From Balamuthia mandrillaris (Eukaryota > Discosea > Longamoebia > Balamuthiidae), in NCBI GenBank assembly GCA_031835245.1, contig JAVKOQ010000268.1:1-64000 (forward strand): 64,000 nucleotides of DNA, in the 5' to 3' direction. Within the stretch, counting starts at the first letter, position 1, and each line of letters starts with the position of its first letter. This document shows positions 60,128 through 64,000 of this stretch, piece after piece. Under the pieces are notes generated by a model. It worked only from the letters and a program-made list of their open reading frames with translations, made no database searches and was not told where the DNA came from. Both the position numbers and the translations under genes were made by a program.

Positions 60128-60538
60128 AAAAACGATAAAGCAAACAATGAACAACCATTGCTTGTTTGAAAATAATACAGGTGGAAAGTAAGTCACAAAA
60201 AGCAAGAGAGAAGGTGAGGCAGAGAGGAGAAGGAGAAAGGGGAACGGAGAAAACAAACCATCATATGCTTTGCTTGCTGGTCTTTTTTTTTGGGTTTCGT
60301 TGAAGAGAGGTATGGTAGGGTTGAGTTGCATGATATCGTAAGGAGAGTGGTCAGGCCAAGAACGCTTGAGGTTTGAAAAGAGAGACTCGAGAGAACAAGC
60401 TAGTGGGAGCAGGGAAACCCTGCGCTCTGCTTTCTGTTTTTGAGCTTTTTCTCATGTCGACCTTACCTCGAAAAGGGGTTCCACTTTTGCTTGTGCTGCT
60501 GCTACCGAAAGAGTAGCAGAGAAACAACCGGGAGGAGC

Positions 60539-63448
60539 ATGGACTACACCGAGTTTGTCACCACGGCCCAAGGCACGGACTCGGAGTACATCTTCTCCAA
60601 TGGCAACACCCTGCCCCTGGTGGGTCAGCCCTGGGGCATGACCTCGTGGAGCCCCCAGACCGCCGATGACCGCTGGTTCTTCACCTACCGAGCCGCCCGC
60701 CTGCAAGGCATCCGCGCCACGCACCAGCCGAGCCCTTGGATCGGCGACTACGGCCACTTTCTCGTCACACCCCAACAAGATGCGGAGGCGAGTTCGTTGG
60801 AAACAGTGAAGCAGAAGCTTGTCGCGGGGGACGAATATGACAAACGGGCGGCTACCTTTAGACCGTCGCTGTTTCGATGCTTCCTGAAAACACAAAAGAT
60901 CTCTGTGGAAGTGACCGCCACGGAACGCTGTGGCTTTCTTCGATTTACTTTTCCCCGGCACACGAAGGAGGATCAGCAAAGAGTCGTTTTGCAAGGACTT
61001 TGTGGCGAGTCAGAGTTGGGGGTAGACTTTGAAAGAAGACGTGTGAGAGGTTATACTCGTGGCAACAGTGGTGGTGTGCCACCCAACTTTGCGGCGTACT
61101 TTGTGGCAGAGTTTGACACTGCCTTTGCTGAGTTTGTGCCTTTTCTGGCTGGTGATGACAAACAGGAAGGAGGAGAAGGCGAAGGCGACAGGAAGAGTTG
61201 GAAAGGAGAGAGGATGAGTGCGTATGTGGCTGGCTTTGAGAGAAATGAAGAACAAAACGACTTGGTGGTTACTTGTAAAGTTGCCACTTCATTTATCAGC
61301 TATGAACAAGCGCTCACCAATCTTGCTCTCGAGGTTTGGCTTCTTTCTATCTTCGTGTTTCACTCTGTTCTCTTCCCTGCTACCTTGTATCTTCGTTCTC
61401 CACTATTTATTTTCCTTCTTTGTCTCTTTCATCTTCCTTTACTTCTTCGCTAACCTTATGGAACGCAGATCGGAGATAAGAGTTGGGATGAAATAGAAAG
61501 CGAGTCACGAGCACGATGGAATGAACTCTTGGGACGCGTGACAGTAGTTCCTTACCAACCAAAAGAAGGCGAACCGCCATTACCGCTCCCCTCAAAAGCG
61601 GAAAAACGAAGGCCACCACCCAAAGATGCTGCTTCCTCTTCCATATCCTCAGCTCCAGAAGAACGAGAAGAGGAACAACAAATAGATCGAGGCTTGTATC
61701 AACAACGCACGTTCTACTGTGCTCTCTACCGCGCTCTCCTTTTCCCACGCATGTGGTACGAATACGAATCTTCCTCTCAACAAATAGAAGAGAGAGAAAC
61801 CGCAACGACAAAGCCTAGTAACGAAACTCGCACTGCCAGAAAACCCATTCACTTCAGCCCCTACAACGGCAAAATAGAAGAAGGCGTCCTCTACACCGAC
61901 AACGGCTTTTGGGACACTTATCGCACTGTCTATCCTCTGCTCTCCATTCTGGCCCCCTCTCGCTTGGCCGAGATGCTACAGGGATGGACGCGAGCAGCCC
62001 TAGAAGGCGACGGATGGTTTCCCAAGTGGGCCAGCCCGGGTTTTCGCGATTGCATGATTGGTACTCACATCGACGTAGTCATGGCTGATGCTCTGGTCAA
62101 AGGTGTCTTTCCCCAACATGATATTGACAATGAAGATGATGGCGATGGAAAGAGATCTAAGTTGTTGGAAGTTCTGTGGAATGCTCTTCTAAAGGACGCT
62201 ACGGAAGAAGGAGACGTTCGAGGTCGATGGGGCAGAAAAGGTTTTTTCAATTATCTCAAACAAGGATGGGTGGCTTGTGATGACGTAGAGGCAGCTGCGT
62301 GCAGAACGATGGACTTTGCTCTGGACGATTTTGCAGTGGCACAAGTGGGGAAGATATTGGGCAAGCCCGAGGAGGATCGTCGCTTACTCCTTCAGAGATC
62401 CCTAAACTACAAGAACACGTTTGACCTTGATGGGGTAGGCATGATGAGGGGGCGTAAGAAGGATGGCTCGTGGGAGCCGTTTGACCAATTTAGGTGGGGA
62501 GGGCCTTATGTAGAAGGATCTGCTTGGCAACACAGTTGGGGTGTTCCTCACGATCCGCAGGTTCGTGCTTGCTCATACTTTCTGCCTCCTTCTTTCATCG
62601 TCTGTCTGTTTTACTTATTCATTCTTATGATTGACGTTAAACCTATAAAGGGCTTGATAGAGCTGCATGGAGGGAGAGAAGCGTTTTGTGCCAAGTTGGA
62701 CCAAATGATGAGCATGCAACCTACTTTCACCGTCGGCACTTACGGTTTCGAGATCCACGAAATGACCGAGATGGCCGCGGTGGACTTTGGTCAGTACGCT
62801 CACTCCAACCAACCGGTCCATCACGTTCTCTACCTGTATACGTGCGCAGGCCAACCGTGGAAAACTCAGTACTGGGTCAGGCGGATCATGGACGAACTTT
62901 ATGCTCCTACTCCGGATGGGTTGCCTGTAATGACCAATTCTCCTCCGCTCTTTTTCTTCCTTTGCTCCCTTCCTCGCTTTGTTATTCCTTTTCTTTCTTC
63001 CTTTTTTGTCGTTTCTTTCTTTCTTTTTTAACCTGGTTTACCTTTCTCGTTTTATTCAAAGGGCGATGAGGACAATGGAGAGATGTCAGCTTGGTTCTTG
63101 CTCAACGCGATGGGCTTTTATCCTCTATGCCCGTCCCACCCAACCTACGTTTTTGGCAGCCCTCTCTTCTCTGAGATGACAATCCGTCTCGAAAACGGTA
63201 AACAGCTTCGTATCATCGCCCACGACAATCACCCTCAAAATGTTTACGTGAAGCATGTAAGTTGGAACGGACAACGGTTGCCAGGAAGAAGAACGTGGAT
63301 AACGCACCAAAGTTTGATGGAAGGAGGTCAACTCGAGTTCGAGATGACAATCGAAGCGCCTTCTTCTTCTGAAGCAATCGAATGGACGGAGGAAGATCTG
63401 CCTTTCTCGGTGAGCAAAGATTTGCGTGATGAACTTACTGTGACGTGA
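60539..63448 (+). CDS. Glycoside hydrolase family 92 alpha-1,2-mannosidase-like
   Basis: GH92 enzymes remove alpha-linked mannose from N-glycans using Ca2+. Exons 60539-61333, 61469-62560, 62651-62926 and 63062-63448 join in frame to 849 residues, a usual GH92 length. N-terminal beta-sandwich: TEFVTTAQGTDSEYIFSNGN, GQPWGMTSWSPQTADDRWFF. Catalytic (alpha/alpha)6 part: YTDNGFWDTYRTVYPLLSIL, WFPKWASPGFRDCMIGTHID, YVEGSAWQHSWGVPHD, and the signature GDEDNGEMSAWFLLNAMGFY with the likely catalytic Glu. The C-terminus ENGKQLRIIAHDNHPQNVYV is typical. ATG 60539 gives no signal peptide, although most eukaryotic relatives are secreted or lysosomal; an upstream hydrophobic leader in another frame is noted in findings. 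Confidence 0.9.
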
Positions 63449-63506
63449 ATGTATTTTTGCTTTTCTTTTGCTTGTTTTGTGTTTGTTGTTTGTTTACAGT
63501 CATCAT

Positions 63507-63992
63507 TCAAGCGCTTCGTTTGCGTTTCTTGGTGGTAGGGGGCACAGTGAACAGGCAGATGGCGCCGTGGTGATACCATCGCTCCGCCGATACTCCCTCG
63601 TTTCCCGTATGGCTCCAATCCTGGGTTTCTTTGTCGGGCTCAGCGTCCCAAAAGAACTCTTCCGGCACGATCTCCTCCGGTGTCAAGTGAATGGTAGTCT
63701 TTAGGGAGAGACCTTCAAAGGTATAGTCCCCTTCATCATCAAAGCCAATTATCTCGTCGTGATAACCTAGCTCGACAGTCCCCGATTCTTTCAGGTGCAC
63801 GATGCCAACATCCATGAAGAAGGGCAGACCGCTGTCACTATCTTGAGAAGGATTGATTGCCTCTTCCAGAACGTCGTACACGGCACGGTCCCTACCCTTG
63901 AGGCACTGGCAGGATTGAAGGCCAGCGGCGGAGTACTGATGGTCCAGCATTAGGGCCAGCCGCTTCGGTGCCGTTTTGTCGTGCTGGGCCAT
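63507..63992 (-). CDS. Partial gene at window end, unknown; possibly part of an Fe(II)/2-oxoglutarate oxygenase-like protein
   Basis: An open frame of 161 codons running to the window edge region. It contains RLALMLDHQYSAAGLQSCQC-LKGRDR, GIVHLKESGTVELGYHDEII and ERWYHHGAICLFTVPP, and ends TTKKRKRSA with a basic tail that could be nuclear. Phrases of the type LDHKYS...LKGxDR occur in fungal and protist proteins annotated near 2OG oxygenases, from memory; I see no iron-binding HxD here. ATG 63990-63992 may be internal, the gene continuing beyond the window. The stop is 58 bp from the GH92 stop. Confidence 0.5.
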   Translation of the reverse strand: MAQHDKTAPKRLALMLDHQYSAAGLQSCQCLKGRDRAVYDVLEEAINPSQDSDSGLPFFMDVGIVHLKESGTVELGYHDEIIGFDDEGDYTFEGLSLKTTIHLTPEEIVPEEFFWDAEPDKETQDWSHTGNEGVSAERWYHHGAICLFTVPPTTKKRKRSA

Positions 63993-64000
63993 GCTGCCCC

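Noticed and set aside
60453-60462. ATGTCGACC as another TGTCGACA site
   Set aside because: Core mismatch and no ATTT tail.

Overview
This is eukaryotic nuclear DNA with intron-rich genes on both strands. It most resembles a free-living amoebozoan; a discosean such as Balamuthia is my guess, unverified. The clues are two Frizzled/Smoothened-like receptors without other Wnt genes, polyQ and Asn/Ser-rich proteins, moderate GC content, short GT-AG introns full of (CT)n or (TTC)n, and at least two introns that look like minor-spliceosome (U12) AT-AC introns. About twenty protein genes and one tRNA gene can be supported. Multi-exon genes are given as one span from start codon to stop codon, with exons in the evidence where I could place them. 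All splice sites were read by eye.

Layout. 1-3.2 kb: 3' part of a polyQ protein gene (+). 3.3-4.0 kb: small secreted protein (-). 4.1-8.1 kb: PARP-family ADP-ribosyltransferase with RanBP2 finger, UBA and UIM-like parts (-). 8.4-11.0 kb: DNA polymerase beta (-). 11.2-13.1 kb: PAQR receptor (-). 13.5-15.2 kb: type I membrane protein (-). 16.0-16.5 kb: RPA3 (+). 17.9-19.8 kb: GATA-finger protein (+). 19.9-21.9 kb: F-box protein with a tRNA-Lys gene in one intron (-). 22.1-22.4 kb: potato-inhibitor-I protease inhibitor (+). 22.5-23.5 kb: PH-like protein (-). 24.0-27.2 kb: a broken-looking gene (+) facing a transposase-like gene (-). 27.4 kb: small membrane protein (+). 27.8-33.0 kb: two tandem Frizzled-like receptors (-). 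33.2-40.6 kb: a DENN domain plus WD40 protein (-). 40.7-42.2 kb: PPR protein (+). 42.3-46.2 kb: a gene with four consecutive cysteine-dioxygenase-like domains (-). 47.9-51.9 kb: mitochondrial Lon protease (-). 52.3-57.5 kb: second DENN protein (-). 58.9-60.1 kb: secreted protein (+). 60.5-63.4 kb: GH92 alpha-mannosidase (+). 63.5 kb to the end: partial gene (-).

Themes. PARP, DNA polymerase beta and RPA3 are DNA repair/replication genes within 12 kb, and each has a TGTCGACA palindrome followed by an A/T-rich ATTT tail 70-180 bp upstream in the same orientation; the gene at 24.0 kb and Lon have similar sites. Convergent genes are packed very tightly, with 21-66 bp between stop codons. Intron microsatellites are strand-polar: pyrimidine on the sense strand. 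The most unusual protein is the tetra-cysteine-dioxygenase, followed by the CI-2/eglin-type inhibitor and the transposase-like gene.
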